DNA from: CAVTQY01 sp963736975
GTDB lineage: Bacteria > Pseudomonadota > Alphaproteobacteria > Acetobacterales > Acetobacteraceae
Reading direction: 5' to 3'
Assembly (NCBI GenBank): GCA_963736975.1
Contig: CAVTQY010000001.1
Coordinates: 1-64,000 of the forward strand
DNA length: 64,000 nucleotides
This document shows, one piece after another, positions 38,736 through 47,802 of this stretch (the first letter of the stretch is position 1; every line of letters starts with the position of its first letter). A program made the translations under genes and the position numbers. The notes beneath the pieces were generated by a model, which was given only the letters and a program-made list of their open reading frames with translations, did not search any database and was not told the DNA's origin.

Positions 38736-39050
38736 ATGTCGAGATCGACACGAACTTGTGCACCTGAGTTTCGTCGCCAGATGGTCGAGTTGGTGCACGC
38801 CGGCCGCTCGCCGGAGGAGTTGGCGCGCGAGTTTGAACCAACCGCGCAGTCGATCCGGAACTGGGTCGCCCAGGCGGCGCGCGATGGCGATCGTGGCGAT
38901 GGCGGCCTGACGGCGGCGGAGCGCGAGGAACTCAACCGCCTGCGACGTGAGAACCGCCAGCTCCGCCTGGAGCGGGAGATGCTGTCAAAGGCGGCGGCCT
39001 GGTTCGCTCGGGAGACGAACGCGATTCCCCCCAAGAGTTGCGCTTCGTGA
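38736..39050 (+). CDS. IS3-family transposase OrfA
   Basis: About 104 residues from the ATG at 38736, with GGAGGGG just upstream. The N-terminus is a helix-turn-helix domain (CAPEFRRQMVELVHAGRSPEELAREFEPTAQSIRNWVAQA). A leucine-rich coiled-coil follows (EREELNRLRRENRQLRLEREMLSKAAAWFARE), typical of IS3 OrfA. The frame is intact, but the partner OrfB is broken, so the element is not mobile by itself. Confidence 0.8.
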   Translation: MSRSTRTCAPEFRRQMVELVHAGRSPEELAREFEPTAQSIRNWVAQAARDGDRGDGGLTAAEREELNRLRRENRQLRLEREMLSKAAAWFARETNAIPPKSCAS

Positions 39051-39170
39051 GCGATCACCAGGCCCAGTATCCGATCGCCACCATGTGCCGGCTGCTGGGT
39101 ATCTCCTCCAGCGGCTATCGCGCATAGGCGAAACGCCAGCTGCGGGGGCCCTCTCGGATAGCTACACTCA
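39047..39170 (+). pseudogene. IS3 transposase OrfB, start only
   Basis: A GTG at 39047 overlaps the end of orfA, as is usual for the OrfA/OrfB pair, and reads VSDHQAQYPIATMCRLLGISSSGYRA before a TAG at 39125 where a Trp is expected. A few more OrfB-like codons (KRQLRGPSRIATLT) follow before the similarity ends. The catalytic domain is absent. Confidence 0.65.
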
Positions 39171-39208
39171 CTCTTGAATATTAAGTCATCTAACACCACC
39201 CTCCAGCC

Positions 39209-39976
39209 ATGTCCACACACACCACCGGCTCAGCCGACTTCGCCCTCCAGCTCCCCGCCGCCACCTACTACCAGCTCCTCCACACGCTGCGGCGCTCCCT
39301 GCCGCCGCCGCTTACCGACAGCCCGGAAGACCTCCGCCGCCGCGACCAGGCCGCCATCGCCCGCATCGCCGCCCTCTCCCCGGGCAGCCCGGCCGAGGCC
39401 GAAACCGCCGCCCTCCACGTCGCCGCCTCCGAGCAGTGGAGAGACTGCCTCCGCCTCGTCAACCACCCCGACACCACCCCCGAACGAGCAACAAAATGCC
39501 TCGCCCAGGCCAATGCTATGATGCGCCAGGCACAAAGTGCCCTTCGCCTGCTGGTGCGCCTGCAGGACGCCCGGGAAAAGCGCGACGCGAACAACGACGC
39601 CTGCGAGCGCGCCGCATGGATGGAGCACTTGGCCCTCAGCCTCATGGCCGAAGCGCTGGACTCGCAGGCACCGCCCGCAACGGCCGAGCCGCCCTCGCAA
39701 ACCTCCTCCCCTTGCGGGAATGGCGAGGAGGGGACCGCGCTCACCGCCGCCGAGCAATACGCCGCCATCTACCCGCAGCGGGCAGCGCTGATCCGCCGCT
39801 TGGGCCGAGTGCCCGATAATCCCTCGTTCGACCCGCCCGACGACGACCTGGTTCAGGCGCTCATCGCCAGTGAAGCGACGGCACCCGCTGTCTCATTCCA
39901 TGATCCGTCGTCTCACGTGCCGCGCGATGAGACGGCCATGAAAATAGGCCCGATGGCCTGGGCGGAATTACGGTGA
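39209..39976 (+). CDS. Hypothetical helical protein with an in-frame repeat
   Basis: A 255-residue predicted soluble protein, mostly alpha-helical and alanine-rich, beginning ATYYQLLHTLRRSLPPPLTDSPEDLRRRD with later MMRQAQSALRLLVRLQDAREKRD. I do not recognise a named family. The coding sequence includes a 32-base palindrome (39702-39733) read as QTSSPCGNGEEGT in a Pro/Ala-rich linker. The tail is polar (HDPSSHVPRDETAMKIGPMAWAELR). It lies directly after the IS3 remnant and is convergent with the PEBP-like gene. Confidence 0.6.
   Translation: MSTHTTGSADFALQLPAATYYQLLHTLRRSLPPPLTDSPEDLRRRDQAAIARIAALSPGSPAEAETAALHVAASEQWRDCLRLVNHPDTTPERATKCLAQANAMMRQAQSALRLLVRLQDAREKRDANNDACERAAWMEHLALSLMAEALDSQAPPATAEPPSQTSSPCGNGEEGTALTAAEQYAAIYPQRAALIRRLGRVPDNPSFDPPDDDLVQALIASEATAPAVSFHDPSSHVPRDETAMKIGPMAWAELR
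39702..39733. repeat. Palindromic repeat inside a hypothetical gene
   Basis: CCTCCTCCCC pairs with GAGGAGGGG around a short loop. Its reverse complement contains TCCCGCAAGGGGAGG, the core shared with the repeats at 14588-14672. It is kept in frame within the coding sequence. Confidence 0.65.
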
Positions 39977-40000
39977 CGGAGCACCCAATCATGTAAGGGG

Positions 40001-40393
40001 TCACGGCGGGAATTGATGCTCCACCGCCGTCTGCGCCAACACACGTCCGCCGGAGCTCAATGCCTGAACAGTCCAGCGATAGGTGTGGTGGGCTCCGGGG
40101 GGCGGGCAGGGACCGTTATAAGCGAAAGCGCCTGCCGGGATGGCGGATGAGCCGGTGTAGCGGACCATCCCGCCGCCGTGCGGATAATTCGGCGCCTGCA
40201 AGTCCTGCATGGAAAAGCGCAGCGCCGTCGTGCCGGGCGGAACGTCGCGCAGTCCAAAGGCCGGCGGCTGATGCGTGCAGGCCGGCACACCTTGCCAACT
40301 GAACTGCGCCTGGAATGCTGCGGCACTCGCGGCGGCGATCCAGCCTGCGCAGCCGAGCCCTGCCAGCCGGTATCGCCAGCGCGCTGCGATCAT
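40001..40393 (-). CDS. Secreted YbhB/YbcL-type PEBP-like protein
   Basis: About 130 residues from the ATG at 40393. A signal peptide (RLAGLGCAGWIAAASAAA) precedes FQAQFSWQGVPACTHQPPAFGLRDVPPGTTALRFSMQD, the Raf-kinase-inhibitor/PEBP-like fold with its PAF and D-x-D/N-x-P region (LQAPNYPHGGGMVRY), and AYNGPCPPPGAHHTYRWTVQAL. Such bacterial homologues are small periplasmic or cytoplasmic proteins of unclear ligand. The frame continues upstream antisense to the phosphoketolase gene; that part is not counted. Confidence 0.75.
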   Translation of the reverse strand: MIAARWRYRLAGLGCAGWIAAASAAAFQAQFSWQGVPACTHQPPAFGLRDVPPGTTALRFSMQDLQAPNYPHGGGMVRYTGSSAIPAGAFAYNGPCPPPGAHHTYRWTVQALSSGGRVLAQTAVEHQFPP

Positions 40394-40513
40394 GCCATTC
40401 ACCCTTTGGCTGCTACACTTGATGGTTGGCGTTTCATGAAGCTCCCACAACCTCGTGTTTGCGATCCGATAGCGTCGCCATCTTGAAGCAAAGCTGGTCA
40501 GAGGAGTACGCGC

Positions 40514-42947
40514 ATGCAGGACAATCCGCGGGATCACGCGTCCGGACCGCTTGCCGCCGAACAGCTCGAACGCATGCACCAGTGGTGGCGTGCGGCCAAC
40601 TACCTCTCCGTCGGCCAGGTCTATCTGTTGGCCAATCCGCTGCTGCGCGAAAAGCTGACGATGCAGGACGTGAAGCCGCGCCTGCTCGGCCATTGGGGCA
40701 CCACGCCGGGGCTTAATTTCATCTATCTGCATCTCAATCGTATCATCAAGGCACGCGATGTCAGTGTGATCTTCATCGCCGGCCCGGGGCACGGCGCGCC
40801 GGGAGTGGTCGCCAGCACATGGCTGGAAGGTACCTACAGCGAGATCTATCCCGAAGTCTCCCAGGATGAGGAAGGGATGTACCGGCTATTCCGGCAATTC
40901 TCCTTTCCGGGCGGCATTCCGAGCCATGCCGCACCGGACACGCCCGGATCGATCCATGAGGGCGGCGAACTCGGTTATTCGCTCGCCCACGCGTATGGCG
41001 CGGTGCTGGACAATCCGGATCTGATAGCCGCGTGTGTTATCGGCGACGGGGAAGCGGAAACCGGCCCGCTGGCCACCTCCTGGCATGGCAACAAGTTTGT
41101 CGATCCGGCGACAGACGGGGCGGTACTGCCGATCCTGCATCTGAACGGCTACAAGATCGCCAACCCGACGATCCTCGCGCGGATCGAGCCGAAGGAATTG
41201 GACGCCTTCCTGCACGGCTGCGGCTACGATCCGATCTTCGTTGAAGGCGAAGACCCCATGCCGATGCACCAGAAAATGGCGGCGGCACTGGATCAGGCGT
41301 TCGAACGGTATTCAGGCTATCCAGCATGCAGCACGGACACGAGGGAAACTCACGCGTCCGCGCTGGCCGATGATCGTGCTGCGCAGCCCCAAAGGTTGGA
41401 CAGGGCCGAAGACTGTTGACGGACTGAAGACCGAGGGTTTCTGGCGTTCGCACCAGGTGCCCTTCACCATGGAGAAACCCGAGCATCTCGCTCTGTTGGA
41501 AGAGTGGATGCGGAGCTACGTGCCCGAGGAGCTGTTCGACGAATCCGGCCGCTTGCGTCCCCAGATCGCGGCGCTCGCTCCGGCCGGCGACCGGCGCATG
41601 AGCGCCAATCCGCACGCCAATGGCGGCGTCCTGATGCGCCCGCTGCGAATGCCGGATTTCATCAACTATGCCGTCCAGGTGAAGCAGCCCGGGGAGACGC
41701 TGGCGGAATCGACCCGTATCATGGGTCAGTTCCTGCGCGATGTGATGCGGAACAATGCGACCAGCCGCAACTTCCGCGTCTTCGGGCCGGACGAAACCAA
41801 TTCCAACCGGCTGAACGCGTTGTTCGAAGTGACGAACCGCGCCTGGGAAGCGGCAACCATTCCAGAGGACGATCACCTGGCACCCGACGGGCGGGTGATG
41901 GAGATCCTGAGCGAGCACACCTGTCAGGGCTGGCTGGAAGGCTATCTGCTGACCGGCCGCCACGGGCTGTTTTCCTGCTACGAGGCGTTCATCCACATCG
42001 TTGATTCGATGGTCAACCAGCATGCGAAATGGCTGAAGAGCTCACGCGCCATCGCCTGGCGCCGGCCGATCGCATCACTGAACTACCTGCTCACCTCGCA
42101 TGTCTGGCGGCAGGACCATAACGGTTTCAGCCACCAGGATCCCGGCTTCATTGACCACGTCGTCAACAAGAAGGCCGATATCGTCCGCGTCTATCTGCCG
42201 CCGGATGCGAACACGCTGCTATGGGTCACCGATCACTGCCTGCGCAGTTGGGACCGCATCAACGTGATCGTCGCCGGCAAGCAGCCGGAGCCGCAATGGT
42301 TGGACATGGATGCGGCGATCAAGCACTGCACCCAGGGGATCGGCATCTGGGAATGGGCGAGCAACGACCACGGCAGCGAGCCCGACGTCGTGATGGCCTG
42401 TGCCGGCGACGTGCCAACAATGGAAACGTTGGCAGCCGTCGATCTGCTGCGTCATCACATGCCGGACCTGAAGGTGCGCGTCATCAATGTGGTCGACCTG
42501 ATGACACTGCAGGCGAAGACGCAGCATCCGCATGGTCTGACCGACGCGGATTTCGATGCACTGTTCACCAAGAACAGACCGGTGATCTTCGTCTATCACG
42601 GCTATCCGATGCTGATTCACCGCCTTGCCTACAAGCGCACGAACCACAGCAACTTCCATGTGCGCGGCTACCAGGAGGAGGGCACGACGACCACGCCGTT
42701 CGACATGGCGGTGCGGAACGGTATCGATCGCTTCCATCTCGTCGCCGATGTCATCGATCGGGTCCCCACCCTGGGAGCCGCGGCGGTGTATGCCAAGCAA
42801 GCGATCCGCGACAAGCTGATTGAACATGAGCGCTATGTCGCGCGCTACGGCAAGGATATGCCGGAAGTCGCGGACTGGCATTGGCCATACGAACCGGGCG
42901 GAGCATCCGCAGCGGAGGAACCGGAGCCGAACTCAATCAACTCTTAA
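40514..42947 (+). pseudogene. xfp: Phosphoketolase with a single-base frameshift
   Basis: Together two overlapping frames encode an almost complete 810-residue phosphoketolase, close to the normal length. The first (from the ATG at 40514, AGGAG at 40500) has MHQWWRAANYLSVGQVYLL, and the thiamine-diphosphate site GDGEAETGPLATSWHGNKF. The second continues from RPRWPMIVLRSPKGWTGPK to the end at 42947. At 41307-41308 one G too many (CGGT for CGT) shifts the frame; without it the protein reads AFERIQAIQHAARTRGKLTRPRW. The enzyme splits xylulose-5-phosphate and/or fructose-6-phosphate to acetyl-phosphate. Whether the indel is genuine must be verified; otherwise the gene looks healthy. Confidence 0.85.
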
Positions 42948-43015
42948 GAAACGTTCGCTACCCCAACCGGCTGCGACGGTCCCTCCGGATCGTTCCATCT
43001 TTTGGGGGTAGCATC

Positions 43016-44188
43016 ATGCGAACCGCACGCCTGCTCGGCGCCGCTCTCGGCCTCGCCATGACACTGGCCGCGTTCACCGCAGCCGCCGAGGACGGGGTCA
43101 CCGCGGACAAGATCCTGTTCGGTCAGGTCGCCGCTCTTGATGGTCCGGCCGGTGCCCTGGGCCAGGGCATGCAGGCGGGCCTCCTCGCAGCCTTCAATGA
43201 AGCGAATCAGGCAGGCGGTATCAACGGCCGGAAACTCGAACTCACGTCGCTCGATGACGGCTACGAACCCAACAGGGCCATTGTCGCCGCCAAGACGCTG
43301 ATCAACGACACCAAGGTGTTCGCCCTCATCGGTGCCGTCGGCACGCCCACCTCGGCCGCCATCCAGCCGATCGCCGCCGAAGCCGCCATGCCCTTCATCG
43401 GCGCTTTCACCGGCGCGGAGTTCCTGCGTGACCCATCGAAGACCGGCGTCATCAACATGCGCGCCTCCTATTTCCAGGAGACGGAGACGATGGTGGAGCA
43501 CCTGACCAAGGATCTGGGGGTCAGTCGCATCGCCATCTTTTATCAGGACGACGCCTACGGCCAGGCCGGGCTTGCCGGCGTCAAGCGCGCCCTGGACAAG
43601 CGCCAGATGGCTCTGGCGGCCGAGGGTACCTACGAACGCAACACCACCGCGGTGAAGAGTGCTCTGCTGTCGATCCGCAAGGGTGATCCGCAGGCGGTGA
43701 TCATGATCGGAGCCTATAAGCCGAGCGCCGAACTCATTCGTCTCGCTCGCCAGATCAGAATGGACGCGACCTTCGTCAATATCTCCTTCGTCGGCGGCGA
43801 CGCTTTGGCCAAGGAACTCGGTCCGGCCGGCGCCGGCGTCGTGGTCACGCAGGTGGTTCCCTTCCCTGAAGATACCTCGATCGGCCTCGTGGCCCGCTAC
43901 CAGGCGGCTCTCAAGGCCGTCAGGCCCAACGCGCAGCCGGGCTTCGTCTCGCTCGAAGGCTATATCGTCGGCCGGGTCACGGCCGCGGCGCTCGCTAAAG
44001 TCCCGGGCGACATCACCCGTCAGGCCCTGCTCGACTCCGTTACCAAAGCAGGCACATTCGATCTCGGCGGCATCACGCTCTCCTACGGCCCGGGCAATAA
44101 CCGCGGCTCCAGTCAGGTCTTCCTCACGGTCCTGCAAGGCGACGGAACGCTGAAGCCGGTCGAAAAGCTGACCAGGCCCAACAGTTGA
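43016..44188 (+). CDS. Periplasmic binding protein, branched-chain amino acid (LIV) type
   Basis: About 390 residues from the ATG at 43016, with GGGGG at a good distance. The signal peptide ends near FTAAAE. The type I periplasmic fold is clear: ILFGQVAALDGPAGALGQGMQAGLLAAFNEANQAGGINGRKLEL, then LIGAVGTPTSAAIQPIAAE and IFYQDDAYGQAGLAGVKRAL. LIV-type proteins bind amino acids, amides or aromatic acids. No permease or ATPase genes accompany it. The stop is six bases before a chemoreceptor gene, so it may serve as the ligand sensor for that receptor rather than for a transporter. Confidence 0.9.
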   Translation: MRTARLLGAALGLAMTLAAFTAAAEDGVTADKILFGQVAALDGPAGALGQGMQAGLLAAFNEANQAGGINGRKLELTSLDDGYEPNRAIVAAKTLINDTKVFALIGAVGTPTSAAIQPIAAEAAMPFIGAFTGAEFLRDPSKTGVINMRASYFQETETMVEHLTKDLGVSRIAIFYQDDAYGQAGLAGVKRALDKRQMALAAEGTYERNTTAVKSALLSIRKGDPQAVIMIGAYKPSAELIRLARQIRMDATFVNISFVGGDALAKELGPAGAGVVVTQVVPFPEDTSIGLVARYQAALKAVRPNAQPGFVSLEGYIVGRVTAAALAKVPGDITRQALLDSVTKAGTFDLGGITLSYGPGNNRGSSQVFLTVLQGDGTLKPVEKLTRPNS

Positions 44189-44194
44189 TCTCCC

Positions 44195-46378
44195 ATGCGG
44201 CCTGACAGCCGGCCTGCCAGGGCGTATGCGGCGCGTCCGCACCGTACCCTCGGTATCCGCGGCAAACTCTTCCTCGCCTTCGGGGCCGTCGCCGCCCTGA
44301 CTGTGCTTGCCAGTCTCGTCAGCGTGCTCGCCTTCGGCAGCATTGCACGCATGATGGGCCGCATCACCGATGAAAACCTTCCGGCGATGGGCCTTTCGCT
44401 GCGCCTCTCCAAAACCAGCGCGGAGATCGCCGCCGCTGCGCCATCGCTGCTGGCCGCCGGCAACGAGACGGCGCGTGCCGAGGCGCAACGCGCCCTTACA
44501 TCGTTACCCACCCAGCTCAACAGCGACCTCGACGCCCTGGCGCAAAGTACAGGCAACACCCAGGCGATCGCTGCCCTGCGCGGCACGGCGGATGCGCTTG
44601 GCCGCAACCTCGACGCGCTCGCGCAGACCGTCGCCCGCCGCCTCGCTCTCAAGACCGAGCGGGAGGCGATGGTCACCCGCATCCGCGCCGGCCATCAGGA
44701 TCTCACGAAAATCCTCGGCCCATTGGTGGACGATGCGACTTTCGATCTGGTCACCGGTTTGCAGGCAGGGCCGGAAGGAACCGATCAAGCAGCGTTGCGG
44801 ACCCACCTCGACGATGTTGCCAACAAGCAGCTTCCGGCACTGCAGGCGATGTTCAACCTGCACGCCGACGGCAATCTTGTCCTCGGACTGCTGATCGAAG
44901 CGGCGAACATTCCAGACAAGGATCTGCTGCCGCCTTTGCGCGACCGCTTCCAAGCGGCATCCGATCGCCTTGAGAAATCGATTGCCGCTCTTAGCGGCGT
45001 ACCGGCGGCCGGCAAGCTGAAGGCAGCGATCGACACGTTGCTGGGTTATGGTCGTACCGAGCGAAACATCTTCACTCTGCGCCGCGGGGAGCTTGAGGCG
45101 GCAACCCAGGGTGAAACGGAACTGGCTGCCAATCGTGCGCTGGCAGGAACGCTCGAACAGCAGGTGGGCAACATCGTCGAGGCCAGCCAGACACACGCAC
45201 GCGATACAGCGCGGGCGGCGGCGGGTGCGATCAGCCGCACCCGGCTTCTGCTGATCGCGATCACCGGCGCCAGCCTGGTTTTTGCGATCGTGATTGCCGT
45301 CTTCGCGGTCGGCGGCAGCGTGGTACGGCGACTGTCGCTGCTGCGTGCCAGCATGATGGAGATCGCGCACGGCAATCTCGAAGCCAACATTCCGCAAGCC
45401 AGTCCTCGGAGCGGGCGCGATGAGCTGACCGAGATGGCGACAGCGCTCGTGGTGCTCCGCGACAACAGCCGTGCCGCCCGAACATCGGAGACAAAAGCCG
45501 AGGCGGAACGCCAGCAAATGGCCGAACAACGCCGCGTCGATCTGCTGTCGCTCGCCGACGGCTTCGAAGCGAATGTCAGGAGCGTTGTCGAATCGGTTTC
45601 CGGCGCCGCCGGCACCATGCGGTCGATCGCCGAAAGCATGGTCTCGACGGCCGAGGTAACCAGCCGCCAGGCCGGTGCCGCCGCGGACGCGTCCTCCGAG
45701 GCCGCGACCAATGTCGATTCCGTCGCTGCCGCGGCCGAGCAACTCTCGGCCGCCGCCAACGAGATCGGCCGTCGCATTCTGGAATCAGCCAATGTCGCGA
45801 CCCAGGCCGTAGCCGAGACGGAGCGCAGCAACCACGAGGTGCAGGGCCTGGCAACTGCAACGCGCCAGATCGGCGATGTGGTTCAGCTCATCAGCAACAT
45901 TGCGAGTCAGACCAACCTGCTTGCTTTGAACGCTACGATCGAGGCGGCGCGCGCCGGCGATGCCGGCAAGGGCTTTGCAGTGGTCGCCAGCGAGGTGAAG
46001 AAGCTCGCCACACAGACCGCGAAGGCCACCGAAGACATCGCTGAGCAAATCCGCCAAATCCAGAAGGCGACGGACGGGTCGGTCACGGCGATGCAGGGCA
46101 TCACCGCCACGATCGGCCATATCAGCGATATCGCCACCGCGGTCGCCGCCGCGGTAGAGGAACAGAGCGCCACTACAAGGGACATCGCCCGTAACGTGCA
46201 GCAGGCGGCGCTTGGAACACAAAGTGTTTCGGCCAGCATCGCCGGTGTCACGCGGACGGCCGGCGACACTGGCAAGGCCGCCAACGCGGTTCTGAATTCG
46301 GCGGCGGAACTCACCGGCCAAGCCGACGCGCTGCGTCATGAAGTGGACCGCTTCCTGGCCGGCGTGCGCGGACGCTGA
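44195..46378 (+). CDS. Methyl-accepting chemotaxis protein with large periplasmic sensor
   Basis: A 727-residue receptor. Membrane segment 1 is at about residues 22-50, a ~300-residue periplasmic region with heptad-like helices follows, and membrane segment 2 is at about 350-375. A HAMP linker then leads to the signalling domain, whose conserved tip (TNLLALNATIEAARAGDAGKGFAVVA) is at about 570-595. The periplasmic part resembles the helical sensor region of TorS-like kinases. The gene begins six bases after a periplasmic-binding-protein gene. I infer a binding-protein-dependent receptor controlling chemotaxis; no che genes are nearby. Confidence 0.92.
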   Translation: MRPDSRPARAYAARPHRTLGIRGKLFLAFGAVAALTVLASLVSVLAFGSIARMMGRITDENLPAMGLSLRLSKTSAEIAAAAPSLLAAGNETARAEAQRALTSLPTQLNSDLDALAQSTGNTQAIAALRGTADALGRNLDALAQTVARRLALKTEREAMVTRIRAGHQDLTKILGPLVDDATFDLVTGLQAGPEGTDQAALRTHLDDVANKQLPALQAMFNLHADGNLVLGLLIEAANIPDKDLLPPLRDRFQAASDRLEKSIAALSGVPAAGKLKAAIDTLLGYGRTERNIFTLRRGELEAATQGETELAANRALAGTLEQQVGNIVEASQTHARDTARAAAGAISRTRLLLIAITGASLVFAIVIAVFAVGGSVVRRLSLLRASMMEIAHGNLEANIPQASPRSGRDELTEMATALVVLRDNSRAARTSETKAEAERQQMAEQRRVDLLSLADGFEANVRSVVESVSGAAGTMRSIAESMVSTAEVTSRQAGAAADASSEAATNVDSVAAAAEQLSAAANEIGRRILESANVATQAVAETERSNHEVQGLATATRQIGDVVQLISNIASQTNLLALNATIEAARAGDAGKGFAVVASEVKKLATQTAKATEDIAEQIRQIQKATDGSVTAMQGITATIGHISDIATAVAAAVEEQSATTRDIARNVQQAALGTQSVSASIAGVTRTAGDTGKAANAVLNSAAELTGQADALRHEVDRFLAGVRGR

Positions 46379-46454
46379 ACGGGAACAGTCGGCAATTTTA
46401 CGACCGCATCGCCACTGCTTACGTTGCAGGTTTATAGATACGTTTCTATCATGA

Positions 46455-46618
46455 CTACGCGGGGCGCTGCCGCCTCAGCAGCGCAAAGCAGGCAGCCGCG
46501 GTGCTCAGAAGCACGCCGTGGGCGGTTCGGGCACCACCCCCGCCCGAGCCGGCCCTGCCTCAACGGCAATCAGCGCGACGAGCATCGCAACAACGACACC
46601 AAATGTGCTTACCCGCAT
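46455..46618 (-). pseudogene. PEP-CTERM mini-protein: signal peptide joined to sorting tail, frameshifted
   Basis: The minus strand encodes a signal peptide (MRVSTFGVVVAMLVALIAVEAGPARA) and GVVPEPPTA, then CF and a stop. One frame over, the DNA continues with LLSTAAACFALLRRQRPA and a TAG at 46455-46457: hydrophobic helix plus arginines, as expected of a PEP-CTERM tail. One missing base at about 46510 would join the two. The mature domain would be practically absent, so a full protein of about 54 residues would be almost only export and sorting signals. The reading is tentative. Confidence 0.5.
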
Positions 46619-46776
46619 TGTCCCAGCCTTGTTGGCCGGTTGCCGCGATTGCCTGGAACGGTCGGGCATAGCCGCCCCGAGCCGGCACGCCCTCGTCGCG
46701 TTACGATCGCGTAAGCGCCTGACGGCGGCTCGATGCAACGACAGAATTCGGCTGTGGCTCGGCTGGATCACACGCC

Positions 46777-47748
46777 TCACTCCGCCGCCACCCGCAACCG
46801 CCGCACCTCCAGCAACTGCCACGCCAGCAGGATCGGCACGCCCACGACCACGTCACGCGCGCGCCGCACCAGCGAGACGGCCAGGGACAGCTCCGCCGGC
46901 ACCCCGAACAGCGCGCCGAGCCCGGCGTATCCCGCCTCCTGTATCCCGGCGCTCAACGGCACCAGGAAGGTCGCCGCGGCCGCGGCCGCCACCAGCGATT
47001 CGATTGCCAACGCCGCTCCCAGATCAATCCGCGCCCCCAGCAAATGAAAGGCGATCCAGCCACTCAACCCGGTACCGATCCAGCCCACGAAGTGCAGCAG
47101 GAAGCCCAAGGCCAGCCGTCCCGTCTGCCGGTAGATCGTGGTCAGCTCGGCCTGCAGCAGCGCAATGCGATTAGTCGCCCCGCTGATTCGCCGCGCTGCG
47201 ATCCGCCCGCTGATGCGGGCGAACAGCGATGAAGCCCCGTGTTGCGCCCAGATGAACACCGCGGCTCCCGCGACCGCGCCGGTCAGCCCCAACTCGAGCG
47301 GCACCCGCATATCCGTGCCCGGGTCGCGCACCAGCAGGATCGTCAGGCCCATCCCGGCGAACAACACCTCGGCCAGGAACTCGGCGGTCAGATCCACGAT
47401 CGTACTGGCGGTGGCGATCGGCCAGGGCAGTCCGCGCAACATCACCGCACGAGCGCCGAGGAAAAACCCGCCGAGTTGCGAAAACGGCAGCAGGTTGATC
47501 GAGGCGTCCCGCACCATCCGGCCCCAGATGAACAGGAGCGGCCGGCGAACCCCGCCGGCGCGAGCGATCGCGTCCCAGGCCAGGCCCAGGGGCAGGAACA
47601 GCAGCAACTGCCAGAGGCAAAGCAGGGCCAGCCCGGCCCAGCCCACCGACAGTACCGCGCCGACCACGCGGCCGAATCCGAACGCGCCGACCAGGATGGT
47701 GCCCAGGATGAGGCCGAGAACGGCCAGGGCGATCGGCAACTTGAGCAA
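46777..47748 (-). CDS. hpnL: HpnL-type hopanoid-locus membrane protein (lysylphosphatidylglycerol synthetase-like)
   Basis: About 323 residues with seven to eight hydrophobic segments and the UPF0104/LPG-synthetase transmembrane family pattern (INLLPFSQLGGFFLGARAVMLRG; VPLSAGIQEAGYAGLGALFGV). Proteins of this family at hopanoid loci are called HpnL and are thought to help place or modify hopanoids in the envelope. The TTG at 47748 gives MLKLPIALAVLGLILG; no better start was found. It diverges from hpnA with only 54 bases between the start codons, a likely shared promoter region. Confidence 0.85.
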   Translation of the reverse strand: MLKLPIALAVLGLILGTILVGAFGFGRVVGAVLSVGWAGLALLCLWQLLLFLPLGLAWDAIARAGGVRRPLLFIWGRMVRDASINLLPFSQLGGFFLGARAVMLRGLPWPIATASTIVDLTAEFLAEVLFAGMGLTILLVRDPGTDMRVPLELGLTGAVAGAAVFIWAQHGASSLFARISGRIAARRISGATNRIALLQAELTTIYRQTGRLALGFLLHFVGWIGTGLSGWIAFHLLGARIDLGAALAIESLVAAAAAATFLVPLSAGIQEAGYAGLGALFGVPAELSLAVSLVRRARDVVVGVPILLAWQLLEVRRLRVAAE

Positions 47749-47802
47749 AACAAAGCACTTTCGAGAGGAGTGGGACCGGGGCCGCCGGCCGGGCTCTACA
47801 CC

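Larger units (their letters stand above)
38688..39170 (+). mobile_element. IS3-family remnant, 3' truncated
   Basis: The element begins near 38688 at TGACCCGGTTTCG, just upstream of gyrA, contains orfA and only the first ~40 codons of orfB, and then loses similarity at about 39170. No second inverted repeat is found. It differs in sequence from the IS3 element at 32 kb. Confidence 0.65.

Noticed and set aside
40394..40792. N-terminal extension of the PEBP-like protein
   Set aside because: It is antisense to the start of the phosphoketolase gene, and the signal peptide begins at 40393.
44504..45742. 412-residue minus-strand frame over the chemoreceptor
   Set aside because: It mirrors the receptor gene and has shadow composition.
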